Positions 8,273-17,143 of a stretch of 64,000 nucleotides of DNA are shown here, piece after piece. Under the pieces are notes generated by a model, which did not search any database, was not told the DNA's origin, and worked only from the letters and a program-made list of their open reading frames with translations. Each line of letters starts with the position of its first letter. Position 1 is the first letter of the stretch. The stretch covers positions 248,001-312,000 of the forward strand of contig NZ_SAWZ01000005.1 of assembly GCF_004122095.1 (NCBI RefSeq). The letters run 5' to 3'. The translations under genes were made by a program, and so were the position numbers. This DNA is from Pseudoxanthomonas composti. Lineage in GTDB: Bacteria > Pseudomonadota > Gammaproteobacteria > Xanthomonadales > Xanthomonadaceae.

Positions 8273-9175
8273 TCAGTCCTCGTCCGGCCAGCGGATGCTT
8301 GCCGCAGCGGGCGCATCCTTGCGCGGGGCCGGCACCGCATCGACCGCCTGCCACACCTTGAGCGCATCGACGGTGGCGGCCACATCGTGCACGCGCACGA
8401 TGCGCGCGCCGCGCTGGGCGGCGATCAGGTGGGCGGCGACCGACCCGGCGAGCCGGTCCGCAGGCCGCTCGCGACTGGTCAACTCCCCAATGCTGCGCTT
8501 GCGCGAGATCCCGGCCAGCACCGGCACGCCCAGCTCGGTCAGGCGCGACTGTCCGGCCAGCAGGATCAGGTTGTGCGCGGTGGTCTTGCCGAAGCCATAG
8601 CCGGGGTCGACGATGAGCTTGCGCTTGTCGATGCCGCTCATCTCCGCGGCGAAGATGCGTTCGGCCAGGAAGCGGTGCACTTCGCCCACCACGTCCTCGT
8701 AATGCGGCGCGTCCTGCATCGAGCGCGGCTCGCCCTGCATGTGCATCAGCACCACCGGCACACCCAGCTGCGCGGCCATTTCCAGCGCGCCGTCCTCACG
8801 CAAGGCGCGGATGTCGTTGATCAGGCCGGCGCCCGCGTCCACCGCCGCGCGCATCACCTCGGGCTTGAAGGTATCGATGCTGATCGGCACCCGCACCTGC
8901 CGCGACAGCGCCTCGATGACCGGCACCACGCGCCGGATCTCCTCCTCCACCGGCACCGCATCGGCGCCGGGACGGGTGGACTCGCCGCCGATATCCAGCA
9001 GGTCGGCCCCCTCCTCCACCAGCTTCAGCGCGTGGGCGAGGGCAGCCTCCACCGTGTCGTGGCGCCCGCCATCGGAGAAGGAGTCGGGGGTGACGTTGAC
9101 GATGCCCATCACCCGCGTGCGATCCAGGGGCAAGGGGCGGCCGCCACAGTCCAGCGTCGGCGTGAGATCGAACAT
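8273..9175 (-). CDS. folP: Dihydropteroate synthase
   Basis: Condenses 6-hydroxymethyl-dihydropterin pyrophosphate with p-aminobenzoate in folate synthesis; the sulfonamide target. The TIM-barrel signatures are clear: VMGIVNVTPDSFSDGG at about 22-37, DIGGESTRPGA near 60-70, VDPGYGFGKT near 194-203 and a C-terminal IVRVHDVAA. The 300-residue reading from the ATG at 9175 is supported by GGAG 6-7 bases upstream; the open frame continues further back without similarity. It normally follows ftsH directly; here two small membrane-protein genes lie between them. Confidence 0.96.
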   Translation of the reverse strand: MFDLTPTLDCGGRPLPLDRTRVMGIVNVTPDSFSDGGRHDTVEAALAHALKLVEEGADLLDIGGESTRPGADAVPVEEEIRRVVPVIEALSRQVRVPISIDTFKPEVMRAAVDAGAGLINDIRALREDGALEMAAQLGVPVVLMHMQGEPRSMQDAPHYEDVVGEVHRFLAERIFAAEMSGIDKRKLIVDPGYGFGKTTAHNLILLAGQSRLTELGVPVLAGISRKRSIGELTSRERPADRLAGSVAAHLIAAQRGARIVRVHDVAATVDALKVWQAVDAVPAPRKDAPAAASIRWPDED

Positions 9176-9216
9176 GGCGCGCTCCAACGAAACCTTGGGC
9201 GCGTGATGATACGGCC

Positions 9217-9420
9217 TCAGTCCTTGGACGGGCCGGGCGCATCTTTGCGGCCGCACCGCCGTTTGCCTTGCTCCTCCAGACCATAGGCCAGCGACATCAG
9301 GCCGCCGCCGATGCCGGCGCCGATCGCCAGCCAAAAGCCCATCTCGCCAGTTGCCGCACCCAGGCTGGCGCCCACCGCCACGCCCAGGGCAAGCCAGGTC
9401 GTTCCACGCTGACATTTCAT
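9217..9420 (-). CDS. Small glycine-rich membrane protein 2 of the ftsH region
   Basis: A 67-residue protein of unknown function. After MKCQRGTTW comes a continuous hydrophobic stretch to about residue 48 that is spaced with Gly in a glycine-zipper manner (ALGVAVGASLGAATGEMGFW then GAGIGGGLMSL), enough for one helical hairpin; the C-terminus is charged (GKRRCGRKDAPGPSKD). AAGGAG lies 7 bases before the ATG at 9420, which fixes this start over an upstream in-frame ATG. It lies 41 bases upstream of folP and downstream of a similar 56-residue protein, so it may share a transcript with one or both. I do not recognise the family; glycine-zipper membrane proteins are often annotated only as such. 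Confidence 0.65.
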   Translation of the reverse strand: MKCQRGTTWLALGVAVGASLGAATGEMGFWLAIGAGIGGGLMSLAYGLEEQGKRRCGRKDAPGPSKD

Positions 9421-9534
9421 GCATACGCTCCTTGGCGGAGCTCGGCGCACCATGCGCCGCTTCGTTCCGCTACAGGCAAGGACACGCAGTGGCCGCAGAT
9501 GTGACGCAGCGCCGGACCGGGGTCTGGGACGCGG

Positions 9535-9705
9535 TCAGCCGCCCCGGGACCGCTTGCTGCCCATGTAGGCCCCCAGCGCCCCACCGATCACGACGCCCGC
9601 GCCCAGACCCTTGCCGATGTCGTGCATTGCCAGGCCGAACGCCACGCCCATGCCCAGGCCCAGGATCACGCCGATGGCCACGCTCCAACCCACATGACGG
9701 CGCAT
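9535..9705 (-). CDS. Small glycine-rich membrane protein 1 of the ftsH region
   Basis: A 56-residue protein of unknown function with a short basic N-terminus (MRRHVGW) and a glycine-zipper hydrophobic region (SVAIGVILGLGMGVAFGLAM, then GKGLGAGVVIGGALGAYMG) ending in KRSRGG. It would span the inner membrane once or twice. GGAGAAGG lies just before the ATG at 9705. It reads away from the ftsH terminator at 9739-9762, so it probably has its own promoter in the short gap, unless transcripts pass the terminator. With the next gene it forms a pair of similar small proteins between ftsH and folP. No function can be assigned from sequence. Confidence 0.6.
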   Translation of the reverse strand: MRRHVGWSVAIGVILGLGMGVAFGLAMHDIGKGLGAGVVIGGALGAYMGSKRSRGG

Positions 9706-9738
9706 GGCCTTCTCCCCGGTCGACTCCATCCAAACGAA

Positions 9739-9762
9739 AAGGGCCGGGAATCCCCGGCCCTT
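9739..9762 (-). terminator. Rho-independent terminator of ftsH
   Basis: A 10-bp stem (AAGGGCCGGG pairing with CCCGGCCCTT) with a 4-base loop, followed on the minus strand by TT and a short T-rich tail. It begins 24 bases after the ftsH stop codon and separates ftsH from the small membrane-protein genes. Confidence 0.8.
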
Positions 9763-9785
9763 CTCACATGCCTCAACGCTACGCC

Positions 9786-11723
9786 TCAGCTCTGCGTGGC
9801 AGGCCCGGCGATCGGCGGCAGCGGCCGCGGCGTACCGCCCTTGTCGTTGCCGCCGTCCTTGTTGGACTTGCCCCAACCGGCCGGCGGCGGCGGCTCGCGG
9901 CCTTCCATGATCGCGTCGATCTGCGGCGCGTCGATGGTCTCGTACTGCAGCAGCAGCTTGGCCATCGTGTGCAGCTTGTCGATGTTCTCGGTCAGGATCT
10001 GGGTGGTGCGCTGGTAGGCGTTGTCCAGGATGCCGCGCACGACCTCGTCGATCTTGCGCGCCGTGGCGTCGGACACGTTCTTGTGCTGGGTCACCGAGCG
10101 GCCCAGGAACACCTCGTCCTCTTCCTCGCCGTAGGCGATCGGACCCATCTCGTCGCTCAGGCCCCACTTGGTGACCATGTTGCGGGCCATCTTGGTCGCG
10201 CGCTCGATGTCGTTGGAGGCACCGGTGGTGACCTTCTCGGTGCCGAAGATCAGCTCCTCGGCCACGCGGCCACCGTACAGCGAGCACAGCTGCGACTGGA
10301 TCGCGGTGCGGTTGTAGCTGTACTTGTCGCCCTCGGGCAGGTACATGGTCACGCCCAGCGCGCGACCGCGCGGGATGATGGTGACCTTGTAGACCGGGTC
10401 GTGCTCGGGCACGCAGCGGCCGACGATGGCGTGGCCGGCCTCGTGGTAGGCCGTCAGCGTCTTCTCGTCCTCGCTCATGGCCATCGAGCGGCGCTCGGCG
10501 CCCATCAGGATCTTGTCGCGAGCGCGGTCGAAGTGGTCCATGCGGACCTCCTTCTCGTTACCGCGCGCGGCGAACAGCGCCGCCTCGTTGCAGAGGTTGG
10601 CCAGGTCCGCGCCGGAGAAACCCGGGGTGCCGCGTGCCACCACCATCGGCTCGACGTCGTCGGCGATGGGCAGCTTGCGCATGTGCACGCGCAGGATCTG
10701 CTCGCGGCCCTTCACGTCCGGCAGGCCCACGGTGACCTGTCGGTCGAACCGGCCCGGGCGCAGCAGCGCCGGGTCCAGCACGTCCGGACGGTTGGTCGCG
10801 GCGATGATGATCACGCCTTCGCCACCCTCGAACCCGTCCATCTCCACCAGCAGCTGGTTCAGGGTCTGCTCGCGCTCGTCGTGGCCGCCGCCCAGGCCGG
10901 CACCGCGGTGGCGACCCACCGCATCGATTTCATCGATGAAGATGATGCACGGCGCGTGCTTTTTGGCCTGCTCGAACATGTCGCGCACGCGGCTGGCGCC
11001 CACGCCGACGAACATTTCCACGAAATCCGAACCGGAGATCGAGAAGAACGGCACCTTGGCCTCGCCGGCGATGGCCTTGGCCAGCAGCGTCTTGCCGGTA
11101 CCGGGCGGGCCCACCATCAGCACGCCGCGCGGGATCTTGCCGCCGAGCTTCTGGAACTTGGTCGGGTCGCGCAGGAATTCCACCAGCTCGCCCACTTCTT
11201 CCTTGGCCTCATCGCACCCGGCGACGTCGGCGAAGGTGACCTTGATCTGGTCCTCGCCCTGTAGCTTGGCGCGGGACTTGCCGAAGGACATCGCGCCCTT
11301 GGCACCGCCGCCGCCGCCCTGCATCTGGCGCATGATGAACAGCCAGAAGCCGATGATCAGCAGGACCGGCAGGAAGTTCAGCAGGATCGCGCCCAGCGAG
11401 ATGCCGCTATCGGGCTCCTCGCGGACGATGGTGACCTGCTTGTTCACCAGCTGGTTGACCAGCTGGTCGTCCTGCGGGCCGAACACGGTCCCCTGCGTGC
11501 CATCGGTGCGCTTGAAGGCGATGGCATTGGTGGTCAGGCTGCTCTTGTTGGTGAAGTTGACCGAGCTGATGCGGCCCGCGTTCACCTCCTGCAGGAAGTC
11601 GGTGTAGGTCGTCTGCCCGGCCCCGGCCGCTCCGCCCATGCGGGGCGAGAAGCTCTGGAACACCACCATCAGAACGACGGCGACGACAACCCACAACAGA
11701 AGATTCTTGGTCAAGTCGTTCAT
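9786..11723 (-). CDS. ftsH: ATP-dependent zinc metalloprotease FtsH
   Basis: Membrane AAA+ protease that degrades misfolded membrane proteins and regulators such as LpxC. Two membrane helices (about 8-25 and 111-131) flank a periplasmic domain. The AAA module has Walker A GPPGTGKT at 205-212, Walker [12 protein letters not shown] and the second region of homology [18 protein letters not shown]; the zinc site HEAGHA lies near 428. A Gly/Pro-rich tail ends the 645-residue protein. I chose the ATG at 11723 ([11 protein letters not shown]), which matches the family start; an ATG two codons earlier (11729) is also possible. rlmE lies 44-50 bases upstream on the same strand, as in E. coli. Confidence 0.97.
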   Translation of the reverse strand: MNDLTKNLLLWVVVAVVLMVVFQSFSPRMGGAAGAGQTTYTDFLQEVNAGRISSVNFTNKSSLTTNAIAFKRTDGTQGTVFGPQDDQLVNQLVNKQVTIVREEPDSGISLGAILLNFLPVLLIIGFWLFIMRQMQGGGGGAKGAMSFGKSRAKLQGEDQIKVTFADVAGCDEAKEEVGELVEFLRDPTKFQKLGGKIPRGVLMVGPPGTGKTLLAKAIAGEAKVPFFSISGSDFVEMFVGVGASRVRDMFEQAKKHAPCIIFIDEIDAVGRHRGAGLGGGHDEREQTLNQLLVEMDGFEGGEGVIIIAATNRPDVLDPALLRPGRFDRQVTVGLPDVKGREQILRVHMRKLPIADDVEPMVVARGTPGFSGADLANLCNEAALFAARGNEKEVRMDHFDRARDKILMGAERRSMAMSEDEKTLTAYHEAGHAIVGRCVPEHDPVYKVTIIPRGRALGVTMYLPEGDKYSYNRTAIQSQLCSLYGGRVAEELIFGTEKVTTGASNDIERATKMARNMVTKWGLSDEMGPIAYGEEEDEVFLGRSVTQHKNVSDATARKIDEVVRGILDNAYQRTTQILTENIDKLHTMAKLLLQYETIDAPQIDAIMEGREPPPPAGWGKSNKDGGNDKGGTPRPLPPIAGPATQS

Positions 11724-11772
11724 CCTCATGACTCTCGGTATTCCCGTGGCTCAGGCCGTTTGAACTCTACTC

Positions 11773-12405
11773 TCACCGCGGGGTGGCGTGCTTGCCTTGC
11801 CCGAGTGCATACACTTCCGGCGACCGCTTGCGCGAGGCGTCCGGCTTGCGGATCACCACGCGTGCGTAGCGCTTGCGCAGGTCCCGGATGTAGTCGTCGA
11901 AGCCCACACCCTGGAACAACTTGATCAGGAACGCGCCGCCGGGCTTCAGGTGGGTGTCGGCGAACTCCATCGCCAGCTCCGCCAGGTACATCGCCCGCGG
12001 CTGATCAACCGCATCGACACCACTCTTATTGGGGGCCATATCCGACAGCACAAGGTCCACCGGCTGGCCGTCCAACATGCCTTCCAGCTGCGATAACACG
12101 GCCTGTTCCCTGAAGTCCCCGTGAAGGAAATCCACCCCGGCCAGCGGCGGCATGTCCAGGATGTCCATGGCCACCACCCGCCCGCTGTCGCCCATGGCCT
12201 GGCGGACGAACTGCGACCAGCCGCCCGGGGCGGCCCCCAGGTCGACCACCACCATGCCCGGCTTGAGCAGGCGGTCACGCTCCAGCAGCTCTTCCAGCTT
12301 GTAGGCTGCACGCGAGCGCAGGCCCTCGGCCTGGGCCTTCTTCACGTAGGGGTCGGAGAAGTGTTCCTTCAGCCAGCGCTGGCTGCTTTTACTGCGGGTG
12401 GCCAT
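11773..12405 (-). CDS. rlmE: 23S rRNA 2'-O-methyltransferase RlmE
   Basis: Methylates the 2'-OH of U2552 in the ribosomal A loop, helping late 50S assembly (FtsJ/RrmJ). The 210-residue protein has RSRAAYKLEELLERDRLLKP at about 27-46 with the first catalytic Lys, the SAM motif VVDLGAAPGGWSQFV at about 53-67, DLVLSDMAPNKSG near 117-129 with the catalytic Asp, and GGAFLIKLFQG near 157-167 with the second Lys. It precedes ftsH on the same strand, the usual arrangement, and diverges from yhbY with an 86-bp gap. Confidence 0.96.
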   Translation of the reverse strand: MATRSKSSQRWLKEHFSDPYVKKAQAEGLRSRAAYKLEELLERDRLLKPGMVVVDLGAAPGGWSQFVRQAMGDSGRVVAMDILDMPPLAGVDFLHGDFREQAVLSQLEGMLDGQPVDLVLSDMAPNKSGVDAVDQPRAMYLAELAMEFADTHLKPGGAFLIKLFQGVGFDDYIRDLRKRYARVVIRKPDASRKRSPEVYALGQGKHATPR

Positions 12406-12491
12406 ATGCGGTGCCGTCCAGCACCAATCGGGGGCGGAAGTTCGCCCCCATGTTACCCTGATCTCCCCTATGTCACCGCTTACGATCCTGC

Positions 12492-12797
12492 ATGTCCCCT
12501 GCCCTGACCGCCTCCCAGATCCGATTCCTCCGCGGGCAGGCGCATGACCTGAAGGCCATGCTGCAGATCGGCGGCAAGGGCCTGACCCCGGCCTTCATTG
12601 CCGAACTCGGCCTGGCCCTGGAGCACCACGAGCTGATCAAGGTCAAGGTCGGCGCCGAGGACCGCCCGGCGCGCGATGCCATCATCGACGAGATGGTCCA
12701 GCAGACCGGCGCTGCCCTGGTGCAGCGGATCGGCCACACCGCGGTGCTCTACCGCCCCAGCGAAGACAAGCGCCAGATCGTGCTGCCGCGGGCCTGA
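12492..12797 (+). CDS. yhbY: CRM-domain ribosome assembly factor YhbY
   Basis: A 101-residue single CRM-domain RNA-binding protein associated with pre-50S ribosomal particles. The domain covers nearly the whole protein: ASQIRFLRGQAHDLKAMLQ, then the GGKGLTPAFIAELGLAL loop equivalent to the family GxxG motif, HHELIKVKV and the C-terminal HTAVLYRP. It diverges from rlmE, the standard placement of yhbY, so the shared 86-bp gap probably holds promoters for both ribosome-assembly genes. The ATG at 12492 gives the family length. Confidence 0.93.
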   Translation: MSPALTASQIRFLRGQAHDLKAMLQIGGKGLTPAFIAELGLALEHHELIKVKVGAEDRPARDAIIDEMVQQTGAALVQRIGHTAVLYRPSEDKRQIVLPRA

Positions 12798-12854
12798 GGG
12801 TCCCTCGCCCGGCTGGTGGGTCGGTCGCGCTGCCGCTTTTGAGGAACACGTCCC

Positions 12855-13229
12855 ATGCCGCTCGCCCAGGAACTGCCCGATTACACCTACACCTTGCGCG
12901 GCGCCGACGGGCGTAGCGCGCGGGTTAACGACCAGACGCTGACCGCCAGCTTCGTGCTGGCGCCCGAGTCCCTGCTGCCGCAGTGGCAGGTGGTCGCAGG
13001 CGAGGTGCTGCAGCCCGAGCACCTGGCTCCTTTGTTGGACCTGAAGCCTGAACTGATCCTGCTGGGCACCGGCAGCCGGCAGGTGTTCCCGCCGGCCGAG
13101 ACCATGGCCGCCTGCCTGGGCCGGGGCGTGGGCCTGGAAGTCATGGCCAACGATGCCGCCGCGCGCACCTACAACATCCTGGCCAGCGAAGGCCGGCGCG
13201 TGGTTGCCGGGTTCATGCTCGAGGCCTGA
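12855..13229 (+). CDS. Mth938/NDUFAF3-type domain protein (DUF498)
   Basis: A 124-residue protein of the Mth938-like family, whose eukaryotic relative NDUFAF3 helps assemble respiratory complex I; the bacterial role is not settled. Family features are the mid-protein LKPELILLGTGSRQVFPP (about 64-81), the following GVGLEVMANDAAARTYNIL, and the C-terminal EGRRVVAGFML. GAGGAA sits 8 bases before the ATG. It lies 57 bases after yhbY on the same strand and may be co-transcribed with it. The next 556 bases hold repeats, not genes. Confidence 0.85.
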   Translation: MPLAQELPDYTYTLRGADGRSARVNDQTLTASFVLAPESLLPQWQVVAGEVLQPEHLAPLLDLKPELILLGTGSRQVFPPAETMAACLGRGVGLEVMANDAAARTYNILASEGRRVVAGFMLEA

Positions 13230-13361
13230 GTTGCGGTTGCGCCCCTGCGGCGCGTGCATCGCCGCACCGGTCTCTGCGCAAGAGGCCAAGCCGCATTTGG
13301 CCATCTCAACGCTGACATGCGGGTGCGGCCTGGCCGTCAATGGCGTGATTCGGTGCGAGGC

Positions 13362-13750
13362 GGTGGATGAGAAAGCGTCATCCACCCTACGTGGGGTGGA
13401 CAACGCGAAGCTTGTCCACCAAGGCGCCCGCTGCGGCAAGATCACGCAAGAACCTCAGGGCGCGTCGCGGCGTATCAGTGTCGCCGCGCCGCGCTTGGCG
13501 GGTGGCGGGCCGATTGCCTACGCTGCCGTCCTCGGCGTTGGCGGACGAAGGAGCGCCATCGGCCGTAGGGTGGACAACGCGAAGCTTGTCCACCGAGGCG
13601 CCCGCTGCGGCGAGACTCCCACGAAAACCTCGAACGGCGTCTCCGCGCATTTGTGTTGCGCGCCGCGCAGCTGGTGGCGCGTGGGGCTCGCACGCCATTA
13701 CGCCTAGCCTGCCCTCTCTCGCGATGGTGGATGAGAGAGCGTCATCCACC
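13362..13750. repeat. Paired GTGGAT / GTGGACAA hairpin repeats in a gene-free gap
   Basis: The 556-bp gap 13230-13785 has no credible gene but several hairpins. Type 1: GGTGGATGA / TCATCCACC at 13362-13386 and 13726-13750. Type 2: GGTGGACAA / TTGTCCACC with loop CGCGAAGC at 13395-13420 and again at 13569-13594. Each type 2 copy is followed by a similar 50-70-bp stretch beginning GGCGCCCGCTGCGGC, so the unit is longer than the hairpin. Order is type 1, type 2, type 2, type 1. The same elements recur at 45.1-45.4 kb. A smaller hairpin GGCCAA / TTGGCC lies at 13284-13302. Short open frames crossing the repeats are artefacts. Confidence 0.8.
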
Positions 13751-13785
13751 CTACGGCCACGGCTTGGCTGGGCGGGGCGGTCGGG

Positions 13786-15510
13786 TCAGCGCAGCACGTT
13801 GGTCTTGGCCAGCTCCACCAACTCGCTGCCCCGCCCGCTCATCACCGCGCGCAGCATGTAGAGGCTGAAGCCCTTGGCCTGGGCGGCCTGGATCTTCGGT
13901 GGCATCGACAGTTCCTGCTTGGCGATGCGCACGTCCACCAGCGCCGGCCCGGGATGGGCAAAGGCCGCCTGCAGCGTCGCATCGAGCTGGCTGGCCGATT
14001 CCACCGTCCAGGCCTGTACGCCACAGGCCTGCGCCACCTGGGCGAAATCGATGGCGGACAGATCGGTGGTCTCATCGATCATGCCGGCAGCCTTCATCTC
14101 CATGGCGACAAAGCCTAAGGTGGCGTTGTCGTAGACGATGACCTTGACCGGCAGCGCCTGGCTGGCCAGGGTCGCCAGCTCGCCCATCAGCATCGACAGC
14201 CCGCCGTCGCCGGCCAGGGCCACGAGCTGACGGTCGGGGAAGGCCGCCTGCAGGCCCATTGCCTGGGGCACGGCATTGGCCATGGAGCCGTGATTGAAAG
14301 ACCCGGCTAGCTTGCGCTCGCCGTTCATCGCCAGGTAGCGCGCTGCCCAGACCGTGGGCGTGCCCACGTCGCAGGTGAACAAGGCGTCCTGGGCCGCCAG
14401 TGCGCTGACCCGGGCGGTGAGGTACTGCGGGTGCAGGGGGGTGTCGTCTGGGGTCGGGCTGGCCAGCTCGTCCAGCTCGGCGCGCGTCTTGCGGTAGTGC
14501 GCCTGCGCTTTGTCGAGGAAACGGCTGTTGGCATTGTGCTGCAAGCGCGGCAGCAAGGCGTTGAGGGTGGCGCCGACATCGCCCACCAAGCCCTTGAGCA
14601 GGGGCGTGCGCACGCCCAGGCGGGCGCCACGCAGGTCGATCTGCACCACGCGGCCGTGGTCCGGGTAGAAGTTGCGGTAGGGGAAGTTGCTGCCCAGCAT
14701 CACCAGCAGGTCGCACTCTTTGAGCGCGTGATAGCCGGAGGAAAAGCCGATCAGGCCGGTCATGCCCACATCGAAGGGGTTGTCGTACTCCACATGGGTC
14801 TTGCCACGCAGCGCATGCACCACCGGCGCCTTGAGGCGCTCGGCCAGGGCGACCACCTGCGCGTGGGCCCCGGCGCAGCCGGCGCCGCATAGCAGGGTGA
14901 TGCGCTCCTCGCCCGCCAGCAGTTCGGCCAAGGCGTCCAGTTCTTCCGGCGGCGGTACCACCACCGGACGCACCGGCTCGCTCCACTTCACCTGCTTGGT
15001 CGGCGCATCTGCCAAGGCGACGTCACCGGAGATCACCACCACCGACACCGAACGGTTGAGGATGGCCGAGCGCATCGCGGTCTCCAGGATGCGCGGCAGC
15101 TGCTCGGGATGGGACACCACCTCGCAGTAGTCGCTGCAATCGCGGAACAGCCGCTCCGGATGCGTCTCCTGGAAGTAACCCAGTCCGATTTCGCTGGAGG
15201 GAATCTGCGCGGCGATGGCCAGCACCGGCGCGCCGCTGCGCTGGGCGTCGAACAGGCCATTGATCAGGTGCAGGTTGCCGGGGCCACAGGAGCCAGCGCA
15301 GACCGCCAGACGACCGGTGGCATCGGCCGCGGCACTGGCGGCGAAGGCCGCCGCTTCCTCGTGGCGCACGCCCCGCCAGCGGATCTGGTCGCGCTGGCGC
15401 AGGCTTTCGGTCAGGCCATTGAGCGAATCCCCTGGCAGACCCCAGATGGTGTCCACGCCGGCCGCTTCCAGGGTCGCAACGAGTAGATCGGCAACAGTCT
15501 TAACTGCCAT
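13786..15510 (-). CDS. poxB: Pyruvate dehydrogenase (quinone) / pyruvate oxidase PoxB
   Basis: ThDP- and FAD-dependent enzyme that oxidatively decarboxylates pyruvate to acetate and passes electrons to ubiquinone at the membrane. The 574-residue reading has the N-terminal ThDP site [11 protein letters not shown] and [12 protein letters not shown] (about 25-65), the central FAD domain, and the C-terminal ThDP signature [15 protein letters not shown] to [14 protein letters not shown] (about 433-470). The C-terminal tail [16 protein letters not shown] then ELAKTNVLR matches the E. coli PoxB membrane-binding segment closely. The start at 15510 follows GGAGA 7 bases upstream; the frame is open further back without similarity. 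It lies 239 bases downstream of nlpD on the same strand, where rpoS lies in many gammaproteobacteria. Confidence 0.93.
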   Translation of the reverse strand: MAVKTVADLLVATLEAAGVDTIWGLPGDSLNGLTESLRQRDQIRWRGVRHEEAAAFAASAAADATGRLAVCAGSCGPGNLHLINGLFDAQRSGAPVLAIAAQIPSSEIGLGYFQETHPERLFRDCSDYCEVVSHPEQLPRILETAMRSAILNRSVSVVVISGDVALADAPTKQVKWSEPVRPVVVPPPEELDALAELLAGEERITLLCGAGCAGAHAQVVALAERLKAPVVHALRGKTHVEYDNPFDVGMTGLIGFSSGYHALKECDLLVMLGSNFPYRNFYPDHGRVVQIDLRGARLGVRTPLLKGLVGDVGATLNALLPRLQHNANSRFLDKAQAHYRKTRAELDELASPTPDDTPLHPQYLTARVSALAAQDALFTCDVGTPTVWAARYLAMNGERKLAGSFNHGSMANAVPQAMGLQAAFPDRQLVALAGDGGLSMLMGELATLASQALPVKVIVYDNATLGFVAMEMKAAGMIDETTDLSAIDFAQVAQACGVQAWTVESASQLDATLQAAFAHPGPALVDVRIAKQELSMPPKIQAAQAKGFSLYMLRAVMSGRGSELVELAKTNVLR

Positions 15511-15749
15511 GGGGGTTCTCCGGTCTAAAGACCACAGCATGCCGAGCCCCGAGTGCATTTCTTGTCTTGTCGCCCTTCAAGCGGCCAGCCTTGAGCGTCG
15601 TCCGGGCTTGCGTTGGCGTCCAGCCACCCATGCCGATTAGCCGCGATTTCCGCGTCCTTGGCGCATCGCATCGCCTTGGACGTCTTCGAGCCCCCCGCCT
15701 CGATGGCGTGCCGCCGGCGATCCGGCTCACCGGCGGCGTATCGACGCGC

Positions 15750-16532
15750 TCAGCGCGCCGGCAGGTAGGACATCGGATCGACCGGCTTGCCGTTGTAGCG
15801 GATCTCGAAGTGCAGCATGTCGCGGGCCGCGCCACTGCGCCCCATCTCTGCGATCTGCTGGCCGGACTTGACGTTCTGGCCCTCGTTGACCAGGCGCTTG
15901 CGGTTGTGGCCGTAGGCCGACAGCCACGATTCGTTGTGCTTGACGATGATCAGCTCACCGTAACCCACCAGTCCGGCGCCGGAATACACCACCACGCCAT
16001 CGGCCGTGGCGCGCACCGCCTGGCCGCTGCTGCCGGCAATGTCGATGCCTTGCTTGGTCTGGTCGCCGTTGGTGAAACGGCCGACCACCTGGCCGTCGGC
16101 AGGCCAGCGCCAGGCGATGCCGCTATTGATCGGCGCCGGGGCCGGTGCTGGCGGCGGGCTTGCGGTCGGCGTGCTCGAGCGCGGCGTGGCCGGCGCGGGC
16201 GTTCCAGCGGTGCTGCCACCCTTGGCGCCCGAGGGATACAAGCGCAGCGTCTGCCCGGGATAGATGGTGTACGGCGGTGCGATGCCATTCCACGCCGCCA
16301 GGTCCGTCGCCAGGATGTCGTTGCGCGAGGCCACGCCGTAGAGCGTGTCGCCCCGTTCGATGCGCACGGTCTTGCCGTACTTGGGCTTGGAGACCTTGGC
16401 CGGCGCGGCCGTTGAAGTCCGCCCGGCGGAGGAGCCGCCCGGTGTCCGAACGACCGTGGTCGTACAGGCCGCCAGCGCGAACAGACTGGCCAGCAGCGCG
16501 ACGCCCACAGACTTCTTCATCGGTTCCATCAT
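15750..16532 (-). CDS. nlpD: NlpD-like lipoprotein, LysM + degenerate M23 domain
   Basis: An outer-membrane lipoprotein of the NlpD type, which activates cell-wall amidases during division. Residues 1-22 form a lipoprotein signal with ALAAC; a Ser/Thr/Ala linker follows; LysM (TVRIERGDTLYGVASRNDI to YPGQTLRLYP) covers about 55-98, then a Pro/Ala-rich spacer, then the M23 domain (about 140-260). The M23 zinc positions are altered: Gln replaces the first His in QGIDIAG and Met replaces one His before LHFEI, as expected for a non-catalytic activator. The ATG at 16532 overlaps the yqaA stop by 4 bases; MKKS eight codons... a later ATG at 16520 is an alternative. It is the last gene of surE-pcm-yqaA-nlpD. 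Confidence 0.92.
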   Translation of the reverse strand: MMEPMKKSVGVALLASLFALAACTTTVVRTPGGSSAGRTSTAAPAKVSKPKYGKTVRIERGDTLYGVASRNDILATDLAAWNGIAPPYTIYPGQTLRLYPSGAKGGSTAGTPAPATPRSSTPTASPPPAPAPAPINSGIAWRWPADGQVVGRFTNGDQTKQGIDIAGSSGQAVRATADGVVVYSGAGLVGYGELIIVKHNESWLSAYGHNRKRLVNEGQNVKSGQQIAEMGRSGAARDMLHFEIRYNGKPVDPMSYLPAR

Positions 16533-17143
16533 CCGTTCGTTGCTTTCCAGACAAACCAGCCAGCCACCGCGGCCAGGACCGCCGCGGAGATCCAGCCGAT
16601 CGGCTCGATCCATCGTTCCAGCGCATTGGCCGCGCGTGCCCCGCCCAACCGCAGCGCGATGGCCAGCAGGAACACCCGCTTGCCACGCCCCACGAACATG
16701 CTGAGCAGGAACGGTAGCAGCGGCACGCCGACGATGCCTGAGGCCCATGTGAATATCTTCAACGGGATGGGCGTGAAGCCGGCGAGCACGAGCAGCCAGA
16801 ACGCCTTCCACGGCGACTCGGCCACGACCTGGCGCAGGTGGTTGACCTGCTCATCGATGGCATGGCGCCAGCCCAGCGCATCGATCAGCGGCTGCACCGC
16901 GGCATAGGCGAAGTGGCCCAGGGCGTAGCCCACCACCGCACCGGCCAGCGAGCCAGCCAGGCTCAGCGTGGCGAACCACAGCGCGCGCTTGGGCTGGGCC
17001 AACGACATCGGCGCCAGCATGACTTCCGGCGGGACCGGGAAGAAGATCGCCTCGATGAAGCTCAATCCGGTCAGCAGGCGCGGCGCATGGCGATGGGCCG
17101 ACCAGCGCAGCGCACGGTCATAAAGGGGGCCGAAGAGTTTCAA
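16529..17143 (-). CDS. YqaA-type VTT/DedA-family membrane protein
   Basis: A 204-residue inner-membrane protein of the VTT (SNARE-associated/DedA-like) superfamily, YqaA branch; relatives are lipid scramblases or transporters, and the role of YqaA is unproved. The re-entrant signatures are visible: [20 protein letters not shown] at about 26-46 and [20 protein letters not shown] at about 117-136, each with Pro pairs and charged residues inside the membrane region. A final helix lies at about 184-201. Four-base overlaps (ATGA) join it to pcm upstream and nlpD downstream, so translation is probably coupled across the operon. Confidence 0.88.
   Translation of the reverse strand: MKLFGPLYDRALRWSAHRHAPRLLTGLSFIEAIFFPVPPEVMLAPMSLAQPKRALWFATLSLAGSLAGAVVGYALGHFAYAAVQPLIDALGWRHAIDEQVNHLRQVVAESPWKAFWLLVLAGFTPIPLKIFTWASGIVGVPLLPFLLSMFVGRGKRVFLLAIALRLGGARAANALERWIEPIGWISAAVLAAVAGWFVWKATNG

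Noticed and set aside
7436-9286. 616-codon rightward open frame antisense to miaA and folP
   Set aside because: Covers two well-defined genes; composition (His, Arg, Gln-rich) is typical of a shadow frame.
13387-13749. 120-codon leftward open frame between the Mth938 and poxB genes
   Set aside because: Its product repeats the translated hairpin (VDKLRVVHPT twice); it is an artefact of the palindromic repeats.
15750-16532. Active M23 zinc endopeptidase
   Set aside because: Key zinc-binding His positions are Gln and Met, so the NlpD-type non-catalytic activator role fits better.
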